Below are positions 8,686 through 18,274 of a stretch of DNA of 34,644 nucleotides, one piece after another. The notes under the pieces were generated by a model. The model saw only the letters and a list, made by a program, of their open reading frames with translations, was not told the DNA's origin and did no database searches. The first letter of the stretch is position 1. Each line of letters starts with the position of its first letter. Position numbers and translations under genes: made by a program. The stretch spans positions 1-34,644 of the forward strand of contig CAUYUJ010009364.1 in the NCBI GenBank assembly GCA_963575745.1, in the 5' to 3' direction. Source of the DNA: Prorocentrum cordatum. Lineage: Eukaryota > Sar > Dinophyceae > Prorocentrales > Prorocentraceae.

Positions 8686-8841
8686 GCACGCTTCGCATGA
8701 CCATCGGGACGCCGCGACAGCGCACGACCGGCCAGTCAGATCTCGCTTGCAGCCGGTGGGCTATGGCATTTTTGGAGTGTCATAGACTCTCCCGATCTGT
8801 GCATCGACGCGGCGAGGACAAATCACCCCTGCCGCCTCATC

Positions 8842-9006
8842 TCAGAGCGTGAATTACCTCCCCCGCTTTCGCTTCCAGGAAAAACCAAGGCATACCACGC
8901 GCCTCCTCGTCAAGCGGCCTGACAAGTACAGGCCGTAGTTTGGCATCGCTTGGTATCTCTTGGAAGCGAGGGTGGTCAAAAGCGAGGTAGGTTTGTTCCC
9001 CCCCAA
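8842..9006. mobile_element. 165-bp foldback insertion with TCATC duplication
   Basis: TCATC occurs immediately left (8837-8841) and right (9007-9011). Intact copies of this flank have one uninterrupted CTCATCACCACCATCAAT here. The insert has imperfect inverted repeats (ACCTC, CGCTTCCAGG and a GCATACC/GGTATC pair) and no ORF of note. Confidence 0.55.
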
Positions 9007-9070
9007 TCATCACCACCGTCATCAATAGCGCTGCCGTCGCGGCCTTCGTCGTCGTCGTCCCGACTCTGGT

Positions 9071-9266
9071 GTCGGGCCGGGCGAAAGGGGGGGATTGGGA
9101 AAGGCGGGGTTACGAAATCTGCTGCATTCAGCTGGTTCCGGCCCCACCGAGGGGCCCATCCCTCGATACATAGCCGCCTCTTGCGCAGGGAGGCGCCGGG
9201 AAAATCAGCTGCGTGAGCTGATTCTCAAACCCCCCCTTTGCTATCCCCCCCTTTCGCCCGACCCGA
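9071..9266. mobile_element. 196-bp MITE with TGGT target duplication
   Basis: Terminal inverted repeats of about 60 bp: left TCGGGCCGGGCGAAAGGGGG, right ending CCCTTTCGCCCGACCCGA. The arms continue to the CTGCTGCATTCAGCTG / CAGCTGCGTGAGCTG segments. The centre has GGCCCC-ACCGA-GGGGCC. TGGT stands on both sides (9067-9070 and 9267-9270). Homologous flanks after copies 1-3 read straight through this point, which provides an empty site. Confidence 0.75.
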
Positions 9267-9310
9267 TGGTTGCCTCTTCCATAAAAAGTATTGCACTGAG
9301 GGTCTCTTAT

Positions 9311-9469
9311 CTGGGTTCTGAGACGGTTCGTTTTGCTCACGGACCTCACGGTTCTGTTCGTGCAGTTCTTTGACACGCAGGCATGCCGCGCCCGCCATCG
9401 AAGAACGCTACAACCACCACCGCCCGCCTCTCGCGCGGTGCTTGGGTCTGATCAGATGGGGCAGCACCT
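9311..9469. other. Unassigned spacer
   Basis: Not alignable by eye to the other spacers. It has a repeated ACGGTTC-GTTCG motif near 9330 and 9348. No gene seen. Confidence 0.4.
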
Positions 9470-9991
9470 TCATCCTCCTTCTCGTCCTCATCATCATTAC
9501 CACAGTCCTCATCCCCACCATCCCCATCATCACCATCATCATCAGCAGCATCACAATCACCGTCTCGTCGTCATCATCAGCATCAGCATCACCATCCGCA
9601 TTACCAGCATGGTCATCATCATCACAATCCTTCTCGTCATACTCACCATTACCACCATCATTATCGTCATCATCAGCATCATGATCACCATGTTCATCTC
9701 CATCTTCATCGTCATCATCAGTATCATCCTCATCATCACCATGATTACCACCATCGCCACCACCATCACCATCACCAACATCACCAGCATCATCAGCAGC
9801 ATCTTCATCATCGTCACCATCATCAGCAACACCAGGACCATCATCATCATCACCATCACCATCATCAGTATCATCATCCTCGTCATCACCATCATCATCA
9901 CTAACACCATCATCATCACCACCAGTATCACCATCATCACCATCATCATCATCATCATCATCAGTATCATTATCATCATCATCATCATCAT

Positions 9992-10025
<34 letters not shown>

Positions 10026-10140
10026 GCCATCACCATTGCCATCATCATCACCATCGTCATCATCAACACCATCGTCATCATCATCATCATCACCATCATC
10101 ACCACCACCACCATCGTCATCGTCATCATCATCATAATCA
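9470..10140. repeat. TCA/CAC-rich compound microsatellite
   Basis: Nearly continuous TCA, CCA and CAC triplets up to about 10 nt before the degraded leader of copy 1. Long ORFs through it are poly-Ile, poly-His or poly-Met and are not genes. Confidence 0.95.
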
Positions 10141-10150
10141 TACTTGTTCT

Positions 10151-10167
10151 GTGTTTTGGCCTAAAAG
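10151..10167 (+). other. Degraded spliced leader, copy 1
   Basis: GTGTTTTGGCCTAAAAG, followed by TTGGTTGCAGCC, is positionally equivalent to the clear relicts at 23873 and 28501. It is recognisable mainly by that comparison. Confidence 0.45.
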
Positions 10168-10224
10168 TTGGTTGCAGCCCGCCTGATTTGCAAGCACTCC
10201 CGGACACATCGCAATCTACTATCA

Positions 10225-11412
10225 ATGCCGTCGGCCGCGGATCGCATGGAGCTCGCGGAGGTCGGCGGCGAGGCGAGCGGGTCGGAGCAGTTCTTGGTCC
10301 AGGATGCTCGCGCCAGGCGTTCGCCCTGGCGAGCGGCGGGTGGCGCAGGTGTGGCCGCCTTGCTCCTGGCTGGCGCAGGCGCGGGGGCAGCGCGCTTGGC
10401 TGTAGGCGGGGCGGCGTCGGACACGGACCGCCTCCAGAGCAAGGCGCAGACGGTGGCCATGCCCCCGCGCGACAAATGCGCCAGCACGGACGACGATTGC
10501 TACAGCCTGGGGTGTTGCAACGTTGCGGGCCTGAATTGCTTCGAGACCAAGCCAGGGAAGGGCAAGTGCCTGAAGAACTGCACCCCCAGCGCCTCCCAGC
10601 TGTGCGTTCAGACGCAGCCGATCATGGACCCGATCCTCAAGGATGCCGACTGGTACGGCCCATCATTGTACTGCTTCGCAGTGGTCATGCAGGACATCGG
10701 CAGCACAAAGAAGATGTACGACCTGGAGCTGCTGCAGGGAGCATATGGCAGGAAGACCAGCATCTTCGGGTGCGAGAACTGGGGAGTATTCAGCGACAAA
10801 GAGGGGGAGGTCGGGCCGGGTGCTCCTCTCGTGAAGCTGGAAGATGCCGACGGGGACTTCCATTTCGCGAAGAGAGAGGAGACCGGCACCTGGCTGAATA
10901 CGGGCTTGCACTACCAGGCCTGGAAGGCGATTGGGGAAGCGGGCGTGTACAAGAGCGCCAGCTGGGTCGTGAAGGTCGATCCAGACGCGGTGTTCGTGCC
11001 GAGCCGCTTGGTGTCCTACCTCTCTAGCAAGCTGGTCCCTGCCAACGGCCTCTACCTCGAGAATTGCAAAGGCGTGAAGTACGGGTGGTTCGGCAGCTTG
11101 GAGATCTTCTCGGCGGTGGCCTTCGAGACGCTCCTGGGGTCGATGGCGGGCGTTGACGGAGGCAAGTACGGCCCCATGGGCGAGGATCTGTTTGCGCAGG
11201 TTTGCTTGGATGCGAACGGCGTCTCCCGTGGAGAGGCATTCGGTACCAAGCTGGACGGAACTTGCGAGGCGGACCGGCCAACCGACGAGAAGAAGAACAA
11301 GAAGTGGAAGCCCACGTGCGACGGCGAAAACTTCCCGGCGTACCACCCGTTGATGAAGCCCGAGGACTATATGGCGTGCTTGGATGCCACCACCAAGGCA
11401 TTCGGCTACTGA
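10225..11412 (+). CDS. Array copy 1: type II membrane Cys-rich glycosyltransferase-like protein, ten-codon deletion
   Basis: 395 codons; the 405-codon form is in copies 5 and 6. Layout: a short N-terminal tail, a hydrophobic Ala/Gly/Leu segment (residues about 37-62) as a signal anchor, a Cys-rich module (about 85-127), and a C-terminal domain with VVKVDPDAVFVPSRL, LYLENCKG and GSLEIFS. The DPD motif and its surroundings resemble GT-A-type glycosyltransferase-like proteins that are abundant in dinoflagellates; this is a family impression. The site would be the Golgi lumen or cell surface. Against the other copies it lacks exactly 30 nt after 11150 (residues 309-318, SCKDTVDWKT), which removes one of 16 cysteines. 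It is type A sequence. The ATG at 10225 matches the start in the other copies; a second in-frame ATG (MELAEV) lies seven codons on. Confidence 0.85.
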   Translation: MPSAADRMELAEVGGEASGSEQFLVQDARARRSPWRAAGGAGVAALLLAGAGAGAARLAVGGAASDTDRLQSKAQTVAMPPRDKCASTDDDCYSLGCCNVAGLNCFETKPGKGKCLKNCTPSASQLCVQTQPIMDPILKDADWYGPSLYCFAVVMQDIGSTKKMYDLELLQGAYGRKTSIFGCENWGVFSDKEGEVGPGAPLVKLEDADGDFHFAKREETGTWLNTGLHYQAWKAIGEAGVYKSASWVVKVDPDAVFVPSRLVSYLSSKLVPANGLYLENCKGVKYGWFGSLEIFSAVAFETLLGSMAGVDGGKYGPMGEDLFAQVCLDANGVSRGEAFGTKLDGTCEADRPTDEKKNKKWKPTCDGENFPAYHPLMKPEDYMACLDATTKAFGY

Positions 11413-11830
11413 GCACCCTGCAGGAGTCAGTGAAACTGCGGTGCGCCAGACAGAGCGCCCTGCCCGCCTGCCTCGCGCGCCACACGCCCGCTGTTTTTTG
11501 GTCGTGCAAGCTTTTTTTTGCGCTGCCCTGGCCCGTCCTCCACGCACAAAGTTGGTGATGAACAGAGATGTGTCAGAGGTAGCAGGCAGCCTGGCGCTGT
11601 TGAATTATGGGAGGACCCCATTTCTTCCAGCTGGTGGATCGGCACCTGCCTTTCCACGGAGGCCTCCGCGGTAGTCTGAGCTGCATAGATTATCCCAATC
11701 TGAATCGATGCGGCGAGGACAGCAAATCATCCTCACCGTCTCATCACCACCATCATCAACACCGCCGTCGTCGCGGCCTTCGTCATCGTCATCCCGACGT
11801 TGGATTATTCTTCTGCAAACAGGTCTTGCA
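11413..11830 (+). repeat. Type-A 3' flank after copy 1
   Basis: Begins GAGCACCCTGCAGGAG and contains AAGTTGGTGATGAACAGAGA, GGGAGGACCCCATTTCTTCC and GTCGCGGCCTTCGTC. It is highly similar to 14839-15260 and 17352-17775. It probably holds the 3' UTR. The pyrimidine run ending in CAG near 11630 could act as a trans-splice acceptor for the next copy, but the distance is long. Confidence 0.7.
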
Positions 11831-11922
11831 CTAAGGGGATCATCATTATCATCAGCACCATCACCGTCATCATCAGCAGCATCATCCTTATCCCCATACT
11901 CATAATCATCATCGTCATCGTG

Positions 11923-11953
<31 letters not shown>

Positions 11954-12013
11954 CCATCTTCATTGTATTCACCACCTTGTTCTTCCCAACATCATCATCA
12001 GTAGCATCAGCAA

Positions 12014-12048
<35 letters not shown>

Positions 12049-12417
12049 GTATCAGTATCATCATCATCTCCATCATCACCATCATCATCATCATCATCAT
12101 CATCATGATCGTCGTCTTTATCATCACCTTCATCATCACCATCACCATCATCATCATCATCATCGTCATCATCATCAACAACAACATCACTATCATCATC
12201 ATCAGTGTCTTTATCCTTGTCCCTTTTCCCAACAACATCGTCAGCAGCGTATCCTCATCATCATCTTCATCATCATTATTATCATCTGTATCATTGTCAT
12301 CACCATCATCAACGTCATCATCACCATCACCATCATCATCATCATCATCACAATCATCAGTATCAATATCAGCATCATCATCAGCATAATCATCATATTC
12401 ATCATCATCATCATCAG

Positions 12418-12476
<59 letters not shown>

Positions 12477-12640
12477 GTATCGTTCTCATCAACACCATCA
12501 GCAGCAGCAGCGTCGTCGTCACCAGCAGCAGCACCAGCACCGGCATCACCACCACCACCAGTATCATCATCAGCAGCAGCAGCGGAATCATCATCATCAC
12601 CACCACCATCCTTACCATAATCATCAGCAATATGATTATT
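11831..12640. repeat. TCA-rich compound microsatellite
   Basis: Long ATC/TCA tract with GCA interruptions, in the same position relative to copy 1 as the tracts after copies 2 and 3. Not coding. Confidence 0.95.
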
Positions 12641-12664
12641 GAATCGCTTCACTCATTCCGCCGG

Positions 12665-13250
12665 CCCATTTCGCATGACTGAGCCTCTTGGGGCCGCTGG
12701 GGGGCCTCTTCAGCGTCGCTTGGGGGCCTCCTGAGGGCCTCTTGGGGGCTTTTGGGGCCTCTCAGGGGCCTCTTGAGGCCTCTTGAGGCCTCCTGGGGGC
12801 TTCTTAAGGCCGAGGGCTCGAAATTTTGTTTTGTGTTCCCCCTTTGGGGCATCGCTTGGGGCCCTCTTGGGCCCCTCTTGGGCCGTCTTGGATGCCTCTG
12901 GGGCCGTCTTGGAGCCCTCTTGGGCCATCTTGGGGCTTCTTGGGAGCTTCTTGGGCCCTCTTGGGGCGATCTTGGGGGCCTCTTGGGCCGTCTTGGGGCG
13001 TCGGGAAGCCGAAAAGATGGACACGCCAAAATCTGCCCAAAACCTAAGGAAAAGTAATGAATTTTGCCTCTTGGGGCCCTCTGGGGAGTGCTCTTGGAGG
13101 CCTCTTGGGGCGTCTGGGTGCCATCTTGGGCGTCTTGGAACGATCGTGTGGCATCTCGGAGCACTCTTGAACCATCTTGGAGGGCTCTTGGGTGCCTCGT
13201 GGCCCTTCTTGGGGCTCTCTGGAGGGCCACGGGGGCGGCGCCCAGGAGGA
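12665..13250. repeat. Minisatellite of CTTGGGGCC units
   Basis: Degenerate 10-12-bp units around TCTTGGGGCC. Open frames on both strands give Leu/Gly/Ser/Trp- or Arg/Pro/Lys-rich repeats and are not taken as genes. Only this A-type spacer carries it. A related motif (CCTCCTGGGGC) fills 26620-27250. Confidence 0.85.
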
Positions 13251-13440
13251 AAACCATCTCTGACCTGAGTCTGCCGGGGATCGCCCGGGGTAGTTTTCGT
13301 CCGGGGACCCCCAGAGGCCGCCCCGCGCGCGCGAAGTAGAAGTATTATTTAGCAGTTACCGGAGATCTTAGCACGCCTCTGGCCCGTTGGGCCGGCGAAT
13401 TTCCCTTTGTGGTCCAATGCGGCCGGCGAATTTCCATCTT
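13251..13440. other. Spacer with a 15-bp direct repeat
   Basis: GGCCGGCGAATTTCC occurs twice, near 13390 and 13421, just before the leader relict of copy 2. No gene seen. Confidence 0.6.
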
Positions 13441-13461
13441 TACGAGTTGTTTTGGTTCAAG
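13441..13461 (+). other. Degraded spliced leader, copy 2
   Basis: TACGAGTTG followed by TTTTGGTTCAAG. The last 12 bases differ from the leader 3' end at one position. GAGTTCGTTGCAGCC follows, as in the other copies. Confidence 0.6.
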
Positions 13462-13519
13462 AGTTCGTTGCAGCCTGCCTGGTCTGCGAGCACTCCTGGC
13501 CATATCGGGCCTGCTATCA

Positions 13520-14838
13520 ATGCCTTCGCCCACGGATCGCATGGAGCTCACGGAGGTCGGCGGCGAGGCGAGCGGGTCGGAGCAGTTCTTGGTCCAGGAC
13601 GCTCGCGCCAGGCGTTCGCCCTGGCGAGCGGCGGGTGGCGCAGGTGTGGCCGCCTTGCTCCTGGCTGGCGCAGGCGCGGGGGCAGCGCGCTTGGCTGTAG
13701 GCGGGGCGGCGTCGGACACGGGCCGCCTCCAGAGCAAGGCGCAGACGGTGGCCATGCCCCCGCGCGACAAGTGTGCCAGCACGGACGACGATTGCTACAG
13801 CCTGGGGTGTTGCAACGTTGCGGGCCTGAATTGCTTCGAGACCAAGCCAGGGAAGGGCAAGTGCCTGAAGAACTGCACCCCCAGCGCCTCCCAGCTGTGC
13901 GTTCAGACGCAGCCGATCATGGACCCGATCCTCAAGGATGCCGACTGGTACGGCCCATCATTGTATTGCTTCGCAGTTGTCATGCAGGACATCGGCAGCA
14001 CAAAGAAGATGTACGACCTGGAGCTGCTGCAGGGAGCATACGGCAGGAAGACCAGCATTTTTCGTAGCGGGTACCTGGAGTAAATCAGCGTCAAAAGAGG
14101 GGGAGGTCGTCCGGTGCTCCCCCTCAGAAGTCTGGAGCATGCCGCCGGCGGGACTATCCCTTTCGCGAGAGAAGAGGAGACCGGCACCCTGGGCTGAATA
14201 CGGGCATGCACTACCAGGCCTGGAAGAGCGATGGGGAAGCGGGCCGTGTACAAGAGCGCCATGCTGGGTCGTGAAGGGTCGATCCTGACGCGTGGTTCGT
14301 GTCCGTAGCCGCTTGGTGTCTACCTTCTCTAACCAGCAAGAAGCTGGTCCCCTCCTGCCAGACGCGGGCCACCGTACCTCGAGAAATGCAAAGGCGTGAA
14401 GATGTGGTGGTTCGGCAAGCTTGGGAGATCTTCTCGGCGGGAGGTGGGAGCCTTCCGAGACGCTCCTGGGGGTCGAATGGCACTCACTCATATGCAAAAG
14501 GAACAAGACAAAAAAAAACCGGTTCCCATTGGAAAACGGGCGTTGACGGAGGCAAATACGGCCCCATGGGCGAGGATCTGTTTGCGCAGGTGTGCCTGGA
14601 TGCGAAGGGCGTCTCCCGTGGAGAGGCATTCGGCACCAAGCTGGACGGAACTTGCGAGGTGGCCGGACCGGCCAAACCGAACGGAAAGAAGAACCAGAAG
14701 TGGAAGCCCCACGTGGCGACGAGCGAAAACTACCACCCCATCCCGGCGTACCAACCCACACCTTTGATGAAAGCCCAGGCCTAACATGCGTGCTTTTGGA
14801 ATCCCACAACCTAATCCACCAAGGCATTCGGCTACTGA
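13520..14838 (+). pseudogene. Array copy 2, frame-broken after residue 180
   Basis: The ATG at 13520 and the first 180 or so codons are intact and almost identical to copy 1 (MPSPTDRMELTEV start). From about 14056 the sequence fills with single-base and short insertions. The frame stops at 14083, and neither the DPD region nor the C-terminus can be read in one frame. Identity returns at the stop region and 3' flank. Type-B variants (GCGAAGGGCGTC, GGCACCAAG) appear at 14600-14640 between type-A ends, so it is an A-B-A mosaic. The insertion-heavy, sharply bounded pattern suggests uncorrected long-read sequence as much as decay. Confidence 0.8.
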
Positions 14839-15260
14839 GCACCCTGCAGGAGCCAGTGAAGCTGCGGTGCGCCAGACAGAGCGCCCTGCCCGCCTGCCTC
14901 GTGCGCCACACGCCCGTTGTTTGTGGTCGTGCAAGCATGTGTTGCGCTGCCCTGACCCGTCCTCCACACACAAAGTTGGTGATGAACAGAGATGTGTCAG
15001 AGGCAGCAGGCAGCCTGGCGCTGTTGAATTATGGGAGGACCCCATTTTCTTTCAGCTTGTGGATCAGCATCTGGCCTTCCACGGAGGCCTATGCTTAACC
15101 TCAGCTGCATAGTTTCTCCCGATCTGTATCGCTGCGGCGAAGACAGCAAATCACCCTCATCGTCTCATCACCACCATCAATACCTCCGTCGTCGCGGCCT
15201 TCGTCATCGTCATCCCGATGTTGGATTGTTTCTGCAAACAGATATTGCAATCAGCGGGTC
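14839..15260 (+). repeat. Type-A 3' flank after copy 2
   Basis: Near-identical to 17352-17775, including ATGGGAGGACCCC and TTGGATTGTTTCTGCAAACA. Serves as an empty-site reference for the insertions at 8842-9006 and 9071-9266. Confidence 0.75.
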
Positions 15261-15302
15261 ACCATCATCATCCTCATCAGCAGCAGCATCATCATCATAA
15301 CG

Positions 15303-15334
<32 letters not shown>

Positions 15335-15410
15335 TATCATTATCATCACCATCATCATCATCATCATCATCATCAGCATCATCATCATCATCATCATTAT
15401 CATTATCAGT

Positions 15411-15449
<39 letters not shown>

Positions 15450-15662
15450 GCCATCATCATCAGCATTGTCGGCAGCATCATCCTTTTTCCCAACACCATC
15501 AGCAGCATCAGCAGTGTCCTCCTCATCGTCATCAGTCTCGTCATCTGTGTTATTATCATCATCGCCATCATCATCAGCAGTATCACACTCATCATCATCA
15601 TCATCATTATCATCATCGTCATCTTCCTCGTCGTCATCGTCATCATCATCATCATCATCACT

Positions 15663-15721
<59 letters not shown>

Positions 15722-15960
15722 TACAAATCGGCCCATCATCATCATCTTCATCATTAGTATCCCCGACCGGCCAATCACAACACCATCAGCCCGCCAGCAG
15801 GGAGGGTTTGTCGTCGTCATCAGCAGCACCAGCACCAACTTCCAGACATCAGCAGCAGCTAGCATCGTAATATCTCATCATCATCATCAATCATCATCAT
15901 CATCATCAGCACCAACACCAACAAACATCATAATCATCATCACACAAGCATCCATCATTA
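15261..15960. repeat. TCA-rich compound microsatellite
   Basis: ATC/TCA triplets with short unique islands (for example 15460-15500 and 15730-15850). Not coding. Confidence 0.95.
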
Positions 15961-15974
15961 TCCATCCATGAACG

Positions 15975-15996
15975 GAGTTTTTTTTTTTGCTCAAAG
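15975..15996 (+). other. Degraded spliced leader, copy 3
   Basis: A T-run followed by TTTTGCTCAAAG and then TCCTGTTGCAGAGCC. It is placed by homology with other copies and lies in an indel-rich segment. Confidence 0.4.
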
Positions 15997-16070
15997 TCCT
16001 GTTGCAGAGCCTGCCTGGTCCTGCGAGGCCAATCCCTGGACATAATCGAGAGCCTGCTTGATCAAGGGTA

Positions 16071-17351
16071 GCACTTCGCCCACAGGATCGCACTTGAGCT
16101 CCGCGGAGGTCGGCGGCGAGGCTAGCGGATCAGAGCAGTTCTTGGTCCAGGACGCTCGCGCCCGGCGTTCGCCCTGGCGAGCGGCGGGTGGCGCAGGCGT
16201 GGCCGCACTGCTCCTGGCTGGTGCAGGCGCGGGGGCTGCGCGCTTGGCTCTAGGCGGGGCGGCGTCGGACACGGACCGCCTCCAGAGCAAGGTGCAGACG
16301 GTGGCCATGCCCCCGCGCGACAAGTGTTAGCAGCACGGACGAACGATTGCCACAAAGCCTGGGGTGTTGCAAACGTTGCGTCGCGGGCGGGCCTAATGCT
16401 TCCGGCGAAAACCAAGCCAGGGAAGGGCAAGTGCCTGATAACAAACTCTGCCAAAACACCCTCCAGTAGCGTAGGAACTGCCTGCACCCCCACCAGGCCG
16501 CCTCCCAGCTGTGCGTTCAGACGCAGCCGATCATGGACCCGATCCTCAAGGATGCCGACTGGTACGGCCCATCATTGTATTGCTTCGCAGTTGTCATGCA
16601 GGACATCGGCAGCACAAAGAAGATGTACGACCTGGAGCTGCTGCAGGGAGCATACGGCAGGAAGACCAGCATTTTCGGGTGCGAGAACTGGGGAGTATTC
16701 AGCGACAAAGAGGGGGAGGTCGGGCCGGGTGCTCCCCTCGTGAAGCTGGAGGATGCCGACGGGGACTTCCATTTCGCGAAGAGAGAGGAGACCGGCACCT
16801 GGCTGAATACGGGCTTGCACTACCAGGCCTGGAAGGCGATTGGGGAAGCGGGCGTGTACAAGAGCGCCAGCTGGGTCGTGAAGGTCGATCCAGACGCGGT
16901 GTTCGTGCCGAGCCGCTTGGTGTCCTACCTCTCTAGCAAGCTGGTCCCTGCCAACGGCCTTTACCTCGAGAATTGCAAAGGCGTGAAGTATGGGTGGTTC
17001 GGCAGCTTGGAGATCTTCTCGGCGGTGGCCTTCGAGACGCTCCTGGGGTCGATGGCCTCATGCAAGGACACCGTCGATTGGAAAACGGGCGTTGACGGAG
17101 GCAAGTACGGCCCCATGGGCGAGGATCTGTTTGCGCAGGTTTGCTTGGATGCGAACGGCGTCTCCCGTGGAGAGGCATTCGGTACCAAGCTGGACGGAAC
17201 TTGCGAGGCGGACCGGCCAACCGACGAGAAGAAGAACAAGAAGTGGAAGCCCACGTGCGACGGCGAAAACTTCCCGGCGTACCACCCGTTGATGAAGCCC
17301 GAGGACTACATGGCGTGCTTGGATGCCACCACCAAGGCATTCGGCTACTGA
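16071..17351 (+). pseudogene. Array copy 3, broken 5' half, intact 3' half
   Basis: The start region is garbled: GTAGCACTTCGCC replaces the expected ATG context. Codons for the membrane segment are clean (about 16105-16320). A TAG appears at 16327, followed by an indel-rich stretch to about 16505. From 16533 a clean 272-codon frame runs to the normal stop with DPDAVFVPS, LENCKG and the full SCKDTVDWKT segment. The 5' half carries type-B variants (GGATCAGAGCAG, AAGGTGCAGACGG) and the 3' half type-A variants (GCGAACGGCGTC, CCAACCGACGAG). An internal start at 16533 would give a protein lacking the anchor and Cys module; there is no sign that it is used. Confidence 0.8.
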
Positions 17352-17775
17352 GCACCCTGCAGGAGCCAGTGAAGCTGCGGTGCGCCAGACAGAGCGCCCT
17401 GCCCGCCTGCCTCGTGCGCCACACGCCCGTTGTTTGTGGTCGTGCAAGCATGTGTTGCGCTGCCCTGACCCGTCCTCCACACACAAAGTTGGTGATGAAC
17501 AGAGATGTGTCAGAGGCAGCAGGCAGCCTGGCGCTGTTGAATTATGGGAGGACCCCATTTTCTTTCAGCTTGTGGATCAGCATCTGGCCTTCCACGGAGG
17601 CCTATGCTCAACCTCAGCTGCATAGTTTCTCCCGAGCTGTATCGCTGCGGCGAAGACAGCAAATCACCCTCATCGTCTCATCACCACCATCAATACCGCC
17701 GTCGTCGCGGCCTTCGTCATCGTCATCCCGATGTTGGATTGTTTCTGCAAACAGATATTGCACTCAGCGGGTCAC
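17352..17775 (+). repeat. Type-A 3' flank after copy 3
   Basis: Nearly identical to 14839-15260; continues into a TCA tract in the same way. Confidence 0.75.
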
Positions 17776-17811
17776 CATCATCATCCTCATCAGCAGCATC
17801 ATCATCATAAC

Positions 17812-17864
<53 letters not shown>

Positions 17865-17875
17865 CCATCACCATC

Positions 17876-17920
<45 letters not shown>

Positions 17921-17940
17921 GCCATCATCATCATCATCAG

Positions 17941-17983
<43 letters not shown>

Positions 17984-18190
17984 GCCATCATCATCTTCAT
18001 CATCAGTATCGGCATCATCAACACCATCAGCCGCAGCAGGATTGTCGTCGTCATCAGCAGCAGCAGCAGCACCACCAGCACCGGCACCACTTCCACCATC
18101 AGCAGCAGCAGCATCGGTATTATCATCACCATCATCATCACCAGCACCATCAACATCATAATCATCATCAGCACAAGCATCATCATTGCC
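17776..18190. repeat. TCA-rich compound microsatellite
   Basis: ATC/TCA tract with GCA and CAC units, ending directly at the leader relict of copy 4. Not coding. Confidence 0.95.
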
Positions 18191-18194
18191 ATCC

Positions 18195-18216
18195 CTACGA
18201 GTTGTTGTTGCTCAAA
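18195..18216 (+). other. Degraded spliced leader, copy 4
   Basis: TACGAGTTGTTGTTGCTCAA followed by AA. It aligns with copy 2's relict; TTGTTGCTCAA corresponds to TTTTGGCTCAA of the leader. Confidence 0.5.
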
Positions 18217-18274
18217 AACTTGTTGAAGCCTGCCTGGTCTGCGAGCACTCCTGGCCATATCGGGCCTGCTATCA

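Larger units (their letters stand above)
8745..9310 (+). pseudogene. Orphan 3' flank of a lost array copy
   Basis: Pieces of this stretch match, in order, the type-A 3' flank seen after copies 1-3. 8796-8841 (CTCCCGATCTG, GCGGCGAGGACA, AAATCACCC) matches about 15115-15165. 9007-9070 (TCATCACCACCGTCATCAAT, GTCGCGGCCTTCGTC) matches about 17680-17735. 9267-9310 (TATTGCACTGAGGGTC) matches about 17755-17775. The two interruptions are insertions. No coding sequence remains upstream; GGA repeats begin instead. This implies the array once extended further left. Confidence 0.65.

Noticed and set aside
8340-8700. A gene in the purine/pyrimidine-rich stretch
   Set aside because: Low-complexity GGA/TCC sequence only.
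9333-10200. Long ORFs in TCA tracts giving poly-Ile, poly-His, poly-Ser, poly-Asp or poly-Met proteins, also at 11800-12650, 15210-15865 and 17731-18226
   Set aside because: Triplet microsatellites leave several frames open at once on both strands; no non-repetitive coding content.
10663-11547. Long antisense ORFs opposite each array gene (for example about 300 codons)
   Set aside because: Mirror frames of GC-rich coding sequence. They change with every silent substitution in the sense gene.
11600-11640. Pyrimidine run plus CAG in the 3' flanks as the trans-splice acceptor for the next copy
   Set aside because: The next ATG is 1.4-4 kb away across satellites, and the relict leader offers a closer AG. 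Nothing in the sequence decides it.
12649-13268. Arg/Pro-rich and Leu/Trp-rich ORFs in the CTTGGGGCC minisatellite
   Set aside because: Repeat-derived, open on both strands, no unique sequence.
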